Shown: in pieces, positions 10,053 to 21,598 of the stretch
Numbering within the stretch: the stretch's first letter is position 1
Layout: every line of letters begins with the position of its first letter
Source: Monilinia fructicola
Lineage: Eukaryota; Ascomycota; Leotiomycetes; Helotiales; Sclerotiniaceae
Length of the DNA: 64,000 nt
Reading direction: 5' to 3'
Assembly (NCBI GenBank): GCA_008692225.1
Contig: VICG01000005.1
Location: 1,335,001-1,399,000 of the forward strand
Notes under the pieces: generated by a model
The model's database searches: none
Told to the model about the DNA's origin: nothing
Seen by the model: only the letters and a program-made list of their open reading frames with translations
Position numbers and translations under genes: made by a program

Positions 10053-13000
10053 ATGGAACAACTGGTATTGAAACCGCGGACGCCGGTGGAAGAAGATGTG
10101 GAGAATTGGGATGATGAGGATCTTGACATTGGGGGCGATGATTTCACATTTCGAAGTGCTTCAGCAGCAACAACTGCGACTATTGCTTCAACCCGCAGAG
10201 AATCTGTTTCTTCACGTCTATCTATCAGGTCGGACTTCAACGAGGAAAAGCAGGTACATCTACCCGAGGACGATGAACGAGCCACGAACGATGCGATCGC
10301 TACAGCGAAAAGAGCTGGCATACCCTTGCCGGAGAACGTACCTTCCTCGGCATTACTGGGAGGAACAATCAAGAGACTTGGCGGAAGAAAAGTTGGGAAA
10401 ATAATTTCTGACGATTGGGACGACGGCGATCTTGAAGTACCCATCGGAGGAGCCCTGAAGATCAAACGACAAGATGGGTCCAAATTTCCAGAAACACTTC
10501 GTCAAGTGAGCGGCCCGGGCTCCCTCAGCCCCAGAAAACATTGTTGGCTGCTCCAGTCTTCCATGTTAGCCCTAGACCCGAAATGAAAACAAAGTCAGCA
10601 CCCACTAATATGCTCGATCGCTACCGTGATGAGGAGGACAATGACTTTTTTGGAGATGGTGAAGCTACTATAAAAGTCGCAAAGAAGCGAAATGCGCTGT
10701 CCGTCTTACCAGAGAAACCCACAGAAACCGAAGAAGATTTCGAACAAGATCTGCAACTCCCATCAGATGGAGCTCTGAAGCTCACTACCCGTAAAGATAT
10801 CCCGAAGACCCCCAGAGCATTCAGGATGATTTTGACGATTGGGGTGAAGGTAGTTTAGGTACTCGATTTGGCGGAACAAAAAGAGATGGTCGATCTAATA
10901 GAAATTCAGATTCATATGCCATGTCCCCCAGTATTGCCAGTTCTATGACTGCTGAGAGTGAAGATGAAGGCCTTGATGGTTTGGTGCTTCCTAGCGGTCC
11001 TCTTAACTTCGATGATATTCTGAAGAGGCGCCAACAGAACGACTGGCCCGAACGACGAGTGGAGGTAAAAACAACCAAGAAAAAGTTTTGGTGGAAAAGA
11101 TGATTTCTTGACTGGGCTTGAGATTGGTGACGGGGATGTCTTCGATTCGAAGAAGCTGACATTGAACCGCAACATAAAGGTCACCGTTGCTAAACAACAA
11201 AGCCCAACTCGACCTAAGCCATCGGTTTTCACTAACCTTCACAAATAAACCCCGCGCCACCCTCTACCTCACGACTTCCTCGGCCACTCGGACATGAACG
11301 TATTCCATCATCTCTTGAACCTGTCTCGGAGAGTGGCGGGCCAATACCAAGTCGAAATCGTAGGTCGCAATCCAGGTTGGGCCATTCAACTCATTCTTCG
11401 ATCAATAGTATTGGGCCATCTAATGCGCCAGCTTCTAATCATCCAATACCTCCATCAACTCCTCGGCGTCGCGAGCTAGGCTCAAAATTATCTGCATCGA
11501 CTCTACGCAATGAACCTACGACGACCAGTTCACAGCTCTTAAAGCTCAAGCGGTCAAATGCCAACCATGAAAACTCATCAGCCATCGCCAGCTAAGCCAA
11601 TGCCGACACGATTTGAGAGACCACCGTCTCAAACGGAAAGCAGCAATAGACCACTATCAATGTCTCGGTCCAAGGACCCTGTCGAAAGAGACCGATCCGG
11701 AGCTGAGTCTAGCATGTCCTTCGCCAGGAAGAATCCTGTTCCATTTCTACCTGCTGGTGGTCCAGTTTCTCAGTCACATCATGTTGTAGCAAAGACATCC
11801 CGGCATTTTCGCCGTAACGACTCTGAATCCTCGACTAACAGCACCGATTTTCGCCCACCATCAAGAACATTTTCCAGGCAAACGATGCGATCGCCAAGTC
11901 CGCGTAGAAGTCTTAGAGGTGCTGATATGCTTGCTCGTGAAGCTACATTGAAACGACAAATCACAAAACCTATTCGAAGAAGACATTTTGGTGACGGTCG
12001 TGAACTTGACGCTTTTGATGATCTGCCTACCTCTCGAGATGCCGAACAGAAATTCGTCAAGGAGCCAATTGGCCGGGGCCCGCCGAAACAGCTTGCGCTT
12101 CGTAACAAAGCCCACCAACACTTTATGCCCGCACGAACATCATCACCTATGCCTTTGACACCATTAACACCAGCAAAGAGTAGGAGTGAATTACCACGCT
12201 TTGCTCGCGATACCGCCGCGAGCCGCATGGCACGAGAAGCAACATCATCTCATCGCTCGGTCTCGGGGTCTGGAGCCCCTCTTGCTGCGCTTACAAGCCA
12301 ATGGAGGGCTAAGGTTGCAGCAACGACCGGACTTAGTCCTGTTCATGCCCAAGGCTCCGTTAGATCGAAAAAGAACAAGGTTCCTCAAAAGCCACAACTC
12401 ATCAAACCATTAGGGAATGTCAATAACCCTAGGTGTATGTACCTCCCCCATGCTCTTTTCTGCTCGCTACTGACTTGCTTATGTAGCTGTAAAAGGGATG
12501 CAATATGATCCTGTTAACTTCCGATGGGAAGGTAATGAAATCGAGGCATCAGCCTTTGATATCCCCGCTTCTGCAACCTCGACAGCATCTATACCTGTAC
12601 AGACACCAAAAGCAACAGCGTCACAAATATACAGAGAGAAGGAGTGCTCAACGCCACGCCCTGCGCTCATCACGAATATAAATTCAGCACAAAATGTCCA
12701 AGTGGTCGGTGGTATGGTTTTTGATCCACAGCGTATGTGCTGGCTCAAGATGCCTGGTGACAAGAGATCAAAGAGTGATTCTGGCGATACGATGGATGGT
12801 TTCGATGCACTTGATGACGAGGAGGATGTTTTCAAAGACGTTCCTGATCTTGAAGATGGCCCATCTAAGGAATCTGATGAAGTCTCCGGCTCGAAGGGTG
12901 AAGGTGCTAGTGGCCTTAGCGACTGGCTTGTTGGGGAAGAGTTTGACGTTGGCCCAGAATTTGTCAAGAGGCAGAGAGAAGAGGAGGAACGCTGGAAAAG

Positions 13001-13088
13001 AAAGTGTGAAAGATGGATTGGTGCTGCACGCGACACTGAAGGAGACTCCTGGAGATGGAGTATTCGAGACGTAGTAAATGAATTATGA
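10053..13088 (+). CDS. byr4: Byr4/Bfa1-type mitotic-exit regulator, frame broken five times
   Basis: Byr4 (Bfa1 in yeast) pairs with Cdc16/Bub2 as a two-part GAP that holds the Spg1/Tem1 GTPase inactive at the spindle pole body and so restrains septation. The protein starts MEQLVLKPRT and shows the repeated acidic Trp modules of the family: ENWDDEDLDIGGDDF, DDWDDGDLEVP and, at about 10825, DDFDDWGEGSLGTRFGG. It ends with the C-terminal block VVGGMVFDPQRMCWLK. One intron (12435-12486, GTATGT...TAG) precedes the last exon. Without correction the frame shifts near 10529-10532 (one C short), 10811-10818 (an extra AG), 11086-11089 (an extra T), 11243-11245 (one A short) and 11570-11573 (an extra A). 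Correcting these gives one frame of about 993 residues, a normal size for the family. No in-frame nonsense codons remain. Assembly error is the likeliest cause; true decay is possible. Confidence 0.82.
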
Positions 13089-15350
13089 AGACACGCTAGG
13101 AATGATCGGGCATGAGGGCATGCATTGTACATTCTTTGGGATAGTACATCATCTGGTAGAAAGATAGGAAATCGGATGAGGTGGGTAGGATGATATCTTG
13201 GGTTGTACTATGAGATGATGGGTGGGGCTTTTACTATTTGCATAATACTCTCTTCTTTTTTTGGAATTTTGGACGACACGACAATGTTTAAATTCAGGCG
13301 TATATTTGGGCAAAAGAATATCCTTGGTTGGGAGGGAAAATTTCTTTATGTGGATGGCAGTGTGTATGGATTTTGCCATACGATGAGATATGAAATGAAC
13401 GAACAAAAGCTTAATAGAGCTACGAGGGTTATGACTGTTATGATCGGGTTTATACTTGACACTTTATTTCTTGTATTCTACTCCTATCATTCGGTTTCTA
13501 GGGTTTCGGTTCATCAGATAATATTTTTTATGGATATTTTTTTTTACTGGTTTGAGGAGGGATAGGTTATATATCACGAATTGAATTAAATGGAGTTTTT
13601 TTTTTCCTTAAAAAGTTATATTCACTTTTTAATGCTTTGCATGCTGTATCAGAGGTTTTCAAGATGACAGGACGAATTACGGTGGAAACTGGAAATAGAG
13701 CTCTGAACATGGCGCGACTACTCCGCAGTTCTGGGTCGATCGATCAATCAATCCCCCCCTCGCTAGATGTTTCTACAGACAACTTCATCTTCCGTCCACG
13801 GGTCTTTTGCGCATACCCAGGCACGTTTACGTGCAGTATTCCCGCCTGCCCGTCTGTCAGAGAGGGATTTGGGAAGATGTGGATGTGGATGCGGATGTGG
13901 CATGTTTGGGTATTGGGGTTGGATGGTTTTTGGGTTGGTGATTTGATATGGGATGGGATGGGATGGGGCTTTGCTTTGGATAGGGTGCTCAGGCGGGTGA
14001 AGGAGAGGGAGAGGGAGAGACAGAGGGACGAGGATTGGCGGGAGAAATTTCATGATTGTGGTCTTATAAGGTTGTGGGGGCTTTAATCTGGATCTGGAGA
14101 GGGGTTTGGATGGGATGTTTTGTTTGGGTGATGGGAGGTTTGGTTGCGGGGAAGTGATGCGATGGGGTGAGGGTACGGAGGGAAGGGGTGGGGGTTGTTC
14201 ATATTCTTGGCGATCATGCGTTGCTGCTGAGGGAAATATCGTTTTCGTGAGGGGTCGTGGGTCTGTTGTCGAGAATTGGTATGCGGACTTGGAGGAGGAT
14301 TGATGTGGAGGTGGATTTTAGAGGTGATGGTTATGGGCATATGGGGCTTGGTAGATAGTGGGGGGAGTGGAGGTGAATCTGAGTGCACGCTTGCGGTGGA
14401 TGGAGATTTGGAATGCGTGAGGAAGGGGAGAGTTCGATTTTGGGGAGTATGTATGGAGGGTGTTTTGTGTGCTTGATTGGGTGGTGTGAGTGGTAAGTTG
14501 ATGAGTAGGTTTGTTGCGGCTTGGTGCTTGGTAGTTGGCTGTTTTGATGTGAGAGGATTTTGTATTAATGGTCACCTAATGTGAATATGACTCAATGTGT
14601 GATAGCTATATGTCGACTTTTCGTCCCCCACTATCCCTACCAACGTTAACGTCAAGCGAGCGATCCGGGATTTCTTTTGAGTATTGGAGGTTTTTAAAGA
14701 AGTGCGAAAGATTGGTTTGTACTGAAATATTCCCTGAAAATGGCACCAGCTCCATGAATTTGACCTGATAGTCGACCATGTTGGTTCTGCTAGTCAGATA
14801 GTGTTGTTTTGTTTGCTACGGCCTGACACCACATGGGCCAACAGGCTCTAGAATCTGTATGACTTCAAATATGCTCAACGCTGGGGCGCATACTAAAGGT
14901 AAATCCTACCGGGACTTCACGAATTGGCCTTCTCATACTCTGTTGAAAAGCGAATTAACTGTTTGCGGAATCACATAGAGCCAGTTATCTTTCAAAGATT
15001 TCAAGTCTTGAAGTTCGTTCGCTGTGAAGTCTCCTGGACTCGAAGTATAATCATCAAATCAAAACTCAGATGCTTTATAGACTGTCATGAGAGGGTGTGA
15101 TATCACTGCTAGTATGAGTGTACTGCTACAGAACGAGGTAAAGGGCCAAACGGACAAAGACTCAAGTAATATGAAAAGTTACCCTGTTACTGTGTGGGCG
15201 TATTAAAGAAAAGAGATATCTTCAGCGTCCTTTTCAGAGAGTATCAAGGTTGGATGAGGTCAATTAACGATACGAAAGGCTTATCTTGTAATTGGAAAGT
15301 GCCGAATTCCCCCAGAGTCGATGAAACACCTTTGAGTCCGGATAGACGGC
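13089..15350. other. Intergenic, strand-asymmetric, no gene seen
   Basis: From about 13860 to 14560 the plus strand is strongly rich in G and T (GGATGTGGATGCGGATG-like runs). This opens long frames on both strands whose proteins are monotonous (Trp/Gly/Met on one strand, His/Pro on the other), so I call none. The remaining part, 14600-15350, has no frame of note; it may hold the eroded 3' flank of the RNase H-like gene. Confidence 0.5.
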
Positions 15351-16102
15351 TCAATACATCTTGCTGACTGATGTGATATTCTGCCCACGCACATTTATCA
15401 GCCCATCTAACAAAAGCGCATTTGCTAGCCTGTCAGCTGCTTGATTATCCTCCTTCGGAACGCTCCAGAAGCGGATGTCAATATTGGAATTCTTGAGGTC
15501 ATCAATATGCCTATCGATGAGCTCGATCAAATCGCGGTCAACAACAGGGATGGCCATAGGAGTCCGTGAAGTTATTTTTCGCGCCATTTCCAAATCCACG
15601 TGGTGAGACTATTGTAGATATCCGTGGAGTCCGTCATGATTATGGCTGTGAGTACTCTTTTCTCTTCCCTGGCCCTCCATTCGCTAAGGAATGGGCTATC
15701 CTTGATGAGACATAGCGCGTTGTGGACAGCCGTAAGTTCTGCATAATTGGTGGTGTGAAGGACGCCTTCAGGTCTGTCTATCTTTTCGGACATGTTGAAA
15801 GGTGAATCTGGTCCGAAGAATACTCCAATGGATGACTTGGTAGCTTGCAGGGTCCCATTGTGAGGACAGGCTCCATCAACAGCCACAACCAAAGTGTCTG
15901 AATCGCCAGACATTTGGTTAGCATCATGGACCATTGAAATTCCCTTGGAACCATCGTAATGAATGAATCTTTGGGTATTTCTACTCGCGGGGGAGAAATA
16001 TTGATGAAGATCAAACTTGCGAGAAAATATCAGTATATCTTCATCAGATCTTTCTTGATCCCGTCTGCGCTCCCGCGCTAGATACTTTTGATACATGATC
16101 AA
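15351..16102 (-). CDS. RNase H-like domain protein, one frameshift
   Basis: The protein has the four acidic positions of an RNase HI fold: Asp in VDGACPHNG, Glu in NYAEL, Asp in MTDSTDIYN, and Asp in NQAADRLANALL, in the right order and spacing. RNase H cleaves RNA in RNA-DNA hybrids; stand-alone copies of this type may come from retroelements or be domesticated. About 75 N-terminal residues are charged and not recognised. The frame breaks at a run of five T on the plus strand (15575-15579), between WIWKWREK and ITSRTPMAIP; adding one base restores continuity. The region from 16102 up to about 16450 may contain more of the 5' part but shows no clear join. The sister copy at 1179-2210 is dead. 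This one keeps all catalytic residues, so it could be functional if the frameshift is an error. Confidence 0.7.
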
Positions 16103-16624
16103 ATTGGAGATAGTTTTCTACCGCCTGCTTTGAAGTGAGCGATGATAGTTGACGTCTATGTTTCCCAGGGGAACTTATGCCTGACTTGATATTGTAATGC
16201 AAATGGAAACAATTCATGGGATATTGGAAGGCTGACTAAGCAGACTCAAGTCAGAACTGTCACCATCCCACTGCAAATACCGGGATCCACGTTTTCATTC
16301 AAAGTTCCAATCCTGATAGAATGTTTCCAATCTAATTCTCGGAATTGAAAGTTCATTGTGATCATTGATGTCATTGGATGAAGGCTTATAAAGTTGAGAT
16401 GCCGATGATACGTCTTCGTCTTTCTAGGCAGTGTTATCCGCGTTACCAATGATAGGTATATGTTTGTACAGTATTACAACTGTACAATTATAATGCCGGT
16501 TGAACTTCAAGAACTCAATGTAACCTTAAGTATTCATATTCTAATCGTTTGCTCATAAAATGCCGAGCCGTTGAGACCAAGACACTTGCTAATTCGTCTT
16601 CAATATTTTCAGTACAATGCCCAT
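16103..16624. other. Intergenic, no gene seen
   Basis: This is a short gap between the RNase H-like gene (5' side) and the 3' end of the aldo-keto reductase. A 67-codon minus-strand frame at 16246-16449 has no clear link to either. Confidence 0.4.
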
Positions 16625-17600
16625 CTACGACCTATCATCAGGCGCAAACTTGTCATTCCAGAAATTCCGATAATGTTTCTCGCTGCCAATTCTAGAGATC
16701 TCTTCCACCTCTTTTGGTGTCAATTTGAACTGCTTGATCTTCTGATAACCTTTCAATCGATGCTCATTCCCACTCGTAGTCAACGCTACCATTCCCTGAT
16801 CAATGATCCATCTCAATGCAATCTCTCCCGGTGTTACTCCGTATTTTCTAGCTAGATGAGCATACGTATCATCCAGAGGACCTGGAGAAGCCTTGACGAC
16901 AGCGGTTAGGGGAGAGTACGCTGCTATTGCTATATTCTTCTCTCCCGGAGGTATGGAATAAGGGATCCATGTTGGAGGTATGGATGATATTCGATTTGGT
17001 TGATTGAAGGGATAACTTTGGCAGTTTCCAGTATAATTTCCAGGTCCTTTTGTAGAAAGTTGGATACTCCAATAGATTTAGCTTTTCCAGACGCATGAAT
17101 AGCTTCTAGCTCTGCCCATTTTCTTTGTAGATCTTGAGGGGTTTTCGCGAAGAATGGAGCATGGATTAAGTAAAGATCGACATAATCGAGTTGAAGCTTC
17201 TTCAAGGATTCTTCAAATGCTGCTTGGGTGTCGACTACCTTTGTACCCGTGATTTTGGTAGTTATGAAGAATTTCTCTCGGGGAACGCCAGATTCTTTGA
17301 TTGCTATGCCCATTTCGGTTTCATTGCCGTATACTATGGATATGTGTTAGAATTTAGAAAAACATGATGAATGGGATGAATGGGTGGATGAACGAACGAA
17401 CGAATGAATGAATGAATATACATACCTTGAGCTCCATCCAAATGATAATAGCCAGCATTTATAGCCATCACAGTTGTGTCAATAATCTTCTTATCTATTG
17501 TTCCGTCGTCATTGGATTTATATTGAGCAGTTCCCAGCCCATATCCAAGCACTGGAATCTCAGATCCATCATGTAACTTGAGATTTTGTAATTGAGACAT
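16625..17600 (-). CDS. Aldo-keto reductase, one frameshift
   Basis: A NAD(P)H-dependent carbonyl reductase of the aldo-keto reductase (TIM-barrel) family. Counting from the ATG at 17600 ([12 protein letters not shown]), the catalytic tetrad is Asp55 and Tyr60 (HLDGAQVYGNE), Lys85 (TTKITG) and His116 (LIHAPF). The GVSNF motif and the [10 protein letters not shown] cofactor-binding loop near the C-terminus follow. One intron (17334-17425) carries a GAAT/GAAC tetranucleotide repeat. An in-frame ATG at 17672 would add 24 residues; the downstream start matches the usual family start better. The frame breaks at 16938-16944, where a TC (AG on the coding strand) dinucleotide is repeated once too often. 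Removing it gives 293 residues, the normal length. Substrate cannot be told from sequence. It is divergent from the SelO gene. Confidence 0.88.
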
Positions 17601-17672
17601 TTGCTTTGGGGCAATTCCTAGATTTCCTTCAGCTCCGAAGGTACTTTGATATGCTGCAGTTGCCGAGTTCAT

Positions 17673-18845
17673 GAGATATCGGACAGAAGAGGGATGTAAA
17701 TATAGGTGGTAGGAGGAATAGGAAGGTTGAATGAGAGGACGAAAGGAAATTTTTGAAAACGGAATTGAATGTTTTATACTTGTACATGAAAGAAAGGAGG
17801 AAGAAAGCGGATATATAATTGGGTAGTAGAAAGATATGGATATACAACGAACTTCCTACAGCAGAAATGCGGGTTTTTCCTTTTCCTCCTATTGTTCCTT
17901 TTCCTCTATTTCCCGAGGTTAAATAGAGGTCAATTAATCGATTAATCGATTGATCAATCAATCAAAGATGATTTCATAGATTGATCCACGTACCTACTGT
18001 TGTACGGAGTCAATCATGCAGAGTAGATGCATATGATGGATGTTCGTTATAAAGACGCCAACCACACCAACCACATCCATCACATCCATCACATCCATCA
18101 CATATAGTATTTTATTTATTTTATTTATTTATTTATTTATTTTATTTATTTTATTTATTTTATTTATTTTTATTTTTATTTTATTTATTTTATTTATTTT
18201 ATTCATTTTATTTTATTTATATTTTATTTTATTTATTTTATTTTTTATTTATTTTATTTTATTTTATTTATTTTATTTATTTTATTTATTTTATTTATTT
18301 TTTTATTTACATCACATCACATCCATTATACCCAACACCTACAACCAGTTGATACATACAGTAACCTTACATGCAGTACATACTTCCACTACTCCACCAC
18401 CTCGACCTCCACCATATTTATTGTACTTGTAATTACTGAGTACAACATTGATGAACTAATTCATAATGCTGAGAAGTGCTTAGAAATCTTCATACAAGGG
18501 AGCCACCGGTGAGCTTTTAACATTGTTAACATTGTTATCACTACTCGAGTATTAGTTCTATCCATTATCTCCATCATCTCCATCGTCTCCATTATCACCA
18601 AACAGGGTTTGAGCACGACATTTCTATTTGCCCCTCCTCTTTCCCCTCCTCTTTCCCCTCATTTGTTCCTTCGTCTTCCAAGCTTCCTACTTCACTGTAC
18701 TTGTACTATATAATTATCTATTGGAGAAACAACCGAGACACGTCTATCTGATGAATCATCCCATGCTTCGTTCTATCTTACATCATTCATAATATTTGAT
18801 TTACTTTTCAATTTATTCTTATCCCTACCACAATCTCACCTATCC
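17673..18845. other. Divergent spacer between aldo-keto reductase and SelO
   Basis: This is the shared upstream region of two divergent genes. It holds the ATTTT pentanucleotide array at about 18108-18308, a run of CATCACATC units just before it, and CTCCTCTTTCCC repeats near 18635-18660. A long frame at 18040-18432 is only the translation of the repeat array. The 100 bp upstream of SelO are pyrimidine-rich, as is common before fungal starts. Confidence 0.6.
18108..18308. repeat. (ATTTT/ATTT)n microsatellite
   Basis: About 200 bp of tandem ATTTT units mixed with ATTT units lie in the spacer between two divergent genes. The array is imperfect, with 4- and 5-bp units alternating irregularly. 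Confidence 0.9.
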
Positions 18846-20779
18846 ATGTCCTCAAGTCTCTCAAAACTTTTGATAAAACAACCCCGCATACGTATAGCTC
18901 AAATGGCATCTTATCTCTCCCAGCTCATGCCTCGAAATCCTCATCCTACGTTGGCACATCTCTCGCACACCCTTCCTAAATCATGGACATTTACCTCCTC
19001 ACTTCCTCCCGATCCTCATTTTCCAACCCCTGCCGCATCGCATAAAACCGAACGCGATGATATTCGACCTCGGCAGGTGAAAGGCGCATTATTTACTTGG
19101 GTTCGACCCGAAGAAAACGAAAGATCCCGAGCTTCTCGCGGTAAGCCCTACTGCGATGAAAGATTTGGGAATCAAGGAGGGAGACGAATTTACGGATGAA
19201 TTCAAACAAAACGGTTGCCGGCAACAAATTATTAGGGTGGGATGAAGAGAACTTGGAGGGTGGATATCCATGGGCGCAATGTTATGGCGGCTTTCAATTT
19301 GGTTCTTGGGCGGGTCAACTCGGAGATGGACGAGCGATTTCTCTGTTTGAGACCACGAACCCGAATAGAAATGTCCGGTACGAGCTACAACTGAAGGGCG
19401 CAGGAATAACACCTTACTCAAGATTTGCAGACGGGAAAGCCGTGTTAAGATCAAGTATAAGGGAATTCATTGTATCGGAGGCATTGAACGGTTTAAAGAT
19501 ACCTACCACGAGAGCTCTATCTCTGACCCTTCTTACCCATTCGAAAGTAAGGAGAGAAACCCTCGAGCCGGGGGCAATCGTGGCAAGATTCGCCGAATCC
19601 TGGTTACGCATTGGAACATTCGATATACTACGGGCTCGTGGGGAGAGAGATTTATTGAGGCAGCTTGGTACATATATTGCGGAAAATGTATTTCAAGGAT
19701 GGGAGTCACTACCAGCGAGGAACCCTGCAGATGATGGAAAAGTAGATACGATCGAAAGAGGAGTATCCAAAGATACTATTGAAGGTCCGGCTGGCCTCGA
19801 AGAGAACCGTTTCACTCGTCTTTATCGCGAGATTGTACGCCGCAATGCAAAAACTGTCGCTGCGTGGCAAGCATATGGTTTCACCAATGGTGTCCTTAAC
19901 ACAGACAATACATCTATCTTTGGTCTGTCCATAGACTTCGGACCCTTTGCTTTTCTCGATAATTTTGACCCTAATTATACGCCTAACCACGACGATCACA
20001 TGCTACGCTACTCCTATCGCAACCAACCCACCATAATTTGGTGGAACCTCGTTCGTCTCGGTGAATCTCTCGGTGAACTCATAGGCGCCGGTGCGAACGT
20101 CGACGACACCGTATTCATCGAAAAAGGAGTCCGTGAAGAAGATGCCGATGAAGTTGTCTCCCGTGCAGAAGCCGTCATCACCCGTATCGGGGAAGAATAC
20201 AAATCCACCTTCCTCGCCGAATACCAGCGACTCATGACCGCTCGTCTCGGCCTCAAAGTCTTTCGTGAAAGCGATTTCGAAACCCTCTACAGCGAACTCC
20301 TCGATACAATGCAAAGCCTAGAATTAGACTTCAACCAATTTTTCCGCAAACTCTCCTCCATCCCCATTTCTGCCCTGGAAACCAGCTCCTCCCGCAAAGA
20401 AGTCTCCACTCAATTTTTCCACCACGAAGGCGTCACCGGTCTAAACAATACCCTAGAGTCAGCAACCACACGTCTTAGCAACTGGCTTGAAAAATGGCAA
20501 GGGAGAATCTATGAAGACTGGGGACCAGACGGCGACGATGAAAATAGAATGATAGAAATGAACAAGGTAAATCCAAAATTCATACCCAGGGGCTGGGTCT
20601 TGGATGAAATTATCAAGAGGGTGGATAAGGGTGGTGAGAGAGAAGTCCTCAATAGGGTCATGAAGATGGTGAGTGACCCATTCAAGGAGAGTTGGGATGG
20701 GGATAGGGAGGAAGAGGAGAGGTGGTGTGGAGATGTTCCGAGAGGGGATAGGGCTATGCAGTGTAGTTGTTCTTCGTGA
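18846..20779 (+). CDS. SELO: SelO/YdiU family protein AMPylase, two frameshifts
   Basis: SelO is a mitochondrial or bacterial pseudokinase that transfers AMP from ATP to protein hydroxyl groups and takes part in redox stress responses. Recognisable family blocks in order are YGGFQFGSWAGQLGDGRA, ELQLKGAGITPYSRFADGKA, SSIREFIVSEA, GVLNTDNTSIFGLSIDFGPF (the nucleotide- and metal-binding core) and the C-terminal CSCSS. In animals the penultimate-region residue is selenocysteine; here it is Cys (TGT), as in other fungi. The N-terminus (MSSSLSKLLIKQPRIRIAQM) is basic and could be a mitochondrial targeting sequence. The frame is broken twice, by one extra A in AAAA runs at 19114-19117 and 19208-19211. 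Removing both gives 643 residues with the expected family sequence across the join. No intron is visible. Confidence 0.92.
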
Positions 20780-21598
20780 GTGGAGTTGTGAGCTGCACGG
20801 TTCGGAATGGGTGGGGGTTATGATGCTATGCATGATAGATGAATGATACAGCGGGTTGGATGGGATACTGTTCTGTACATTTCAAATTACGTATACTGTA
20901 CTGGCGACAGGTAACGACAGATTCCAATGGCGAGAATCTAAATTATACACACTTTTCAAATATTTCAAGTCAACACTAATATTAACACACTTCTCCATAC
21001 CATACATATTACGTAGATCATCCAGTGGTTTGACAGCTGTTTATTTGTCCTCGAGAAACATAAACTAATTGTACCTAGCTCTCCATCTCCCGCTGACCAT
21101 CAAACCCGTATTCCCACTTTCTGACTCATTCATTCATATCATCCGATTTTCTTGGCAAACTCCCCTTCACCAAGAAAGCCTCAGTGAATTTTCACAATGA
21201 AGATGGAAGACAATCTTCATTCAAGCAAAGTTATTCCACCCCAGCTAGCCGTTTATCATCTCATCGTTGACACCCAACTCCCCATAATATAGGTTTCCGC
21301 TATCAAAAAAGAGAGCTTTTGGTCCTCAAGAATAAAAAGTTCCCACTCCGTCCATCCAGGACTAGGCCACTTCATGCGCCGCTCAACCAATGAATGTCCA
21401 GTAATATCGTAGCCTCAATCATGAGACCATCGTGGTGATACACGCAACAGAATGCAAAGAAAATGACTGTGGATTCAAGGAAATACCCGTCCCCCCTGCT
21501 GTTTTGATCTGCAACCCAGAGATTCTCCACAAAGCTTTTGATACAGCGAAAGAAAACTTATCCAGATCCAGCAAATCTCGATCGATGATTCAATGGAG
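20780..21598. other. Convergent gap between SelO and Scd6
   Basis: The 3' ends of two converging genes face each other here. I see no further gene. T/A-rich stretches near 20930-21070 may serve the 3' end of the SelO transcript, but no clear polyadenylation motif can be singled out. Confidence 0.5.

Noticed and set aside
13637..14086. 149-codon plus-strand frame
   Set aside because: It lies in a G/T-rich block; the product is a monotonous Trp/Met/Gly/Arg string and no homology or promoter supports it.
18040..18432. 130-codon open frame on the plus strand
   Set aside because: It is the translation of the ATTTT/ATTT array (Leu/Phe/Ile only) with no real coding signal.
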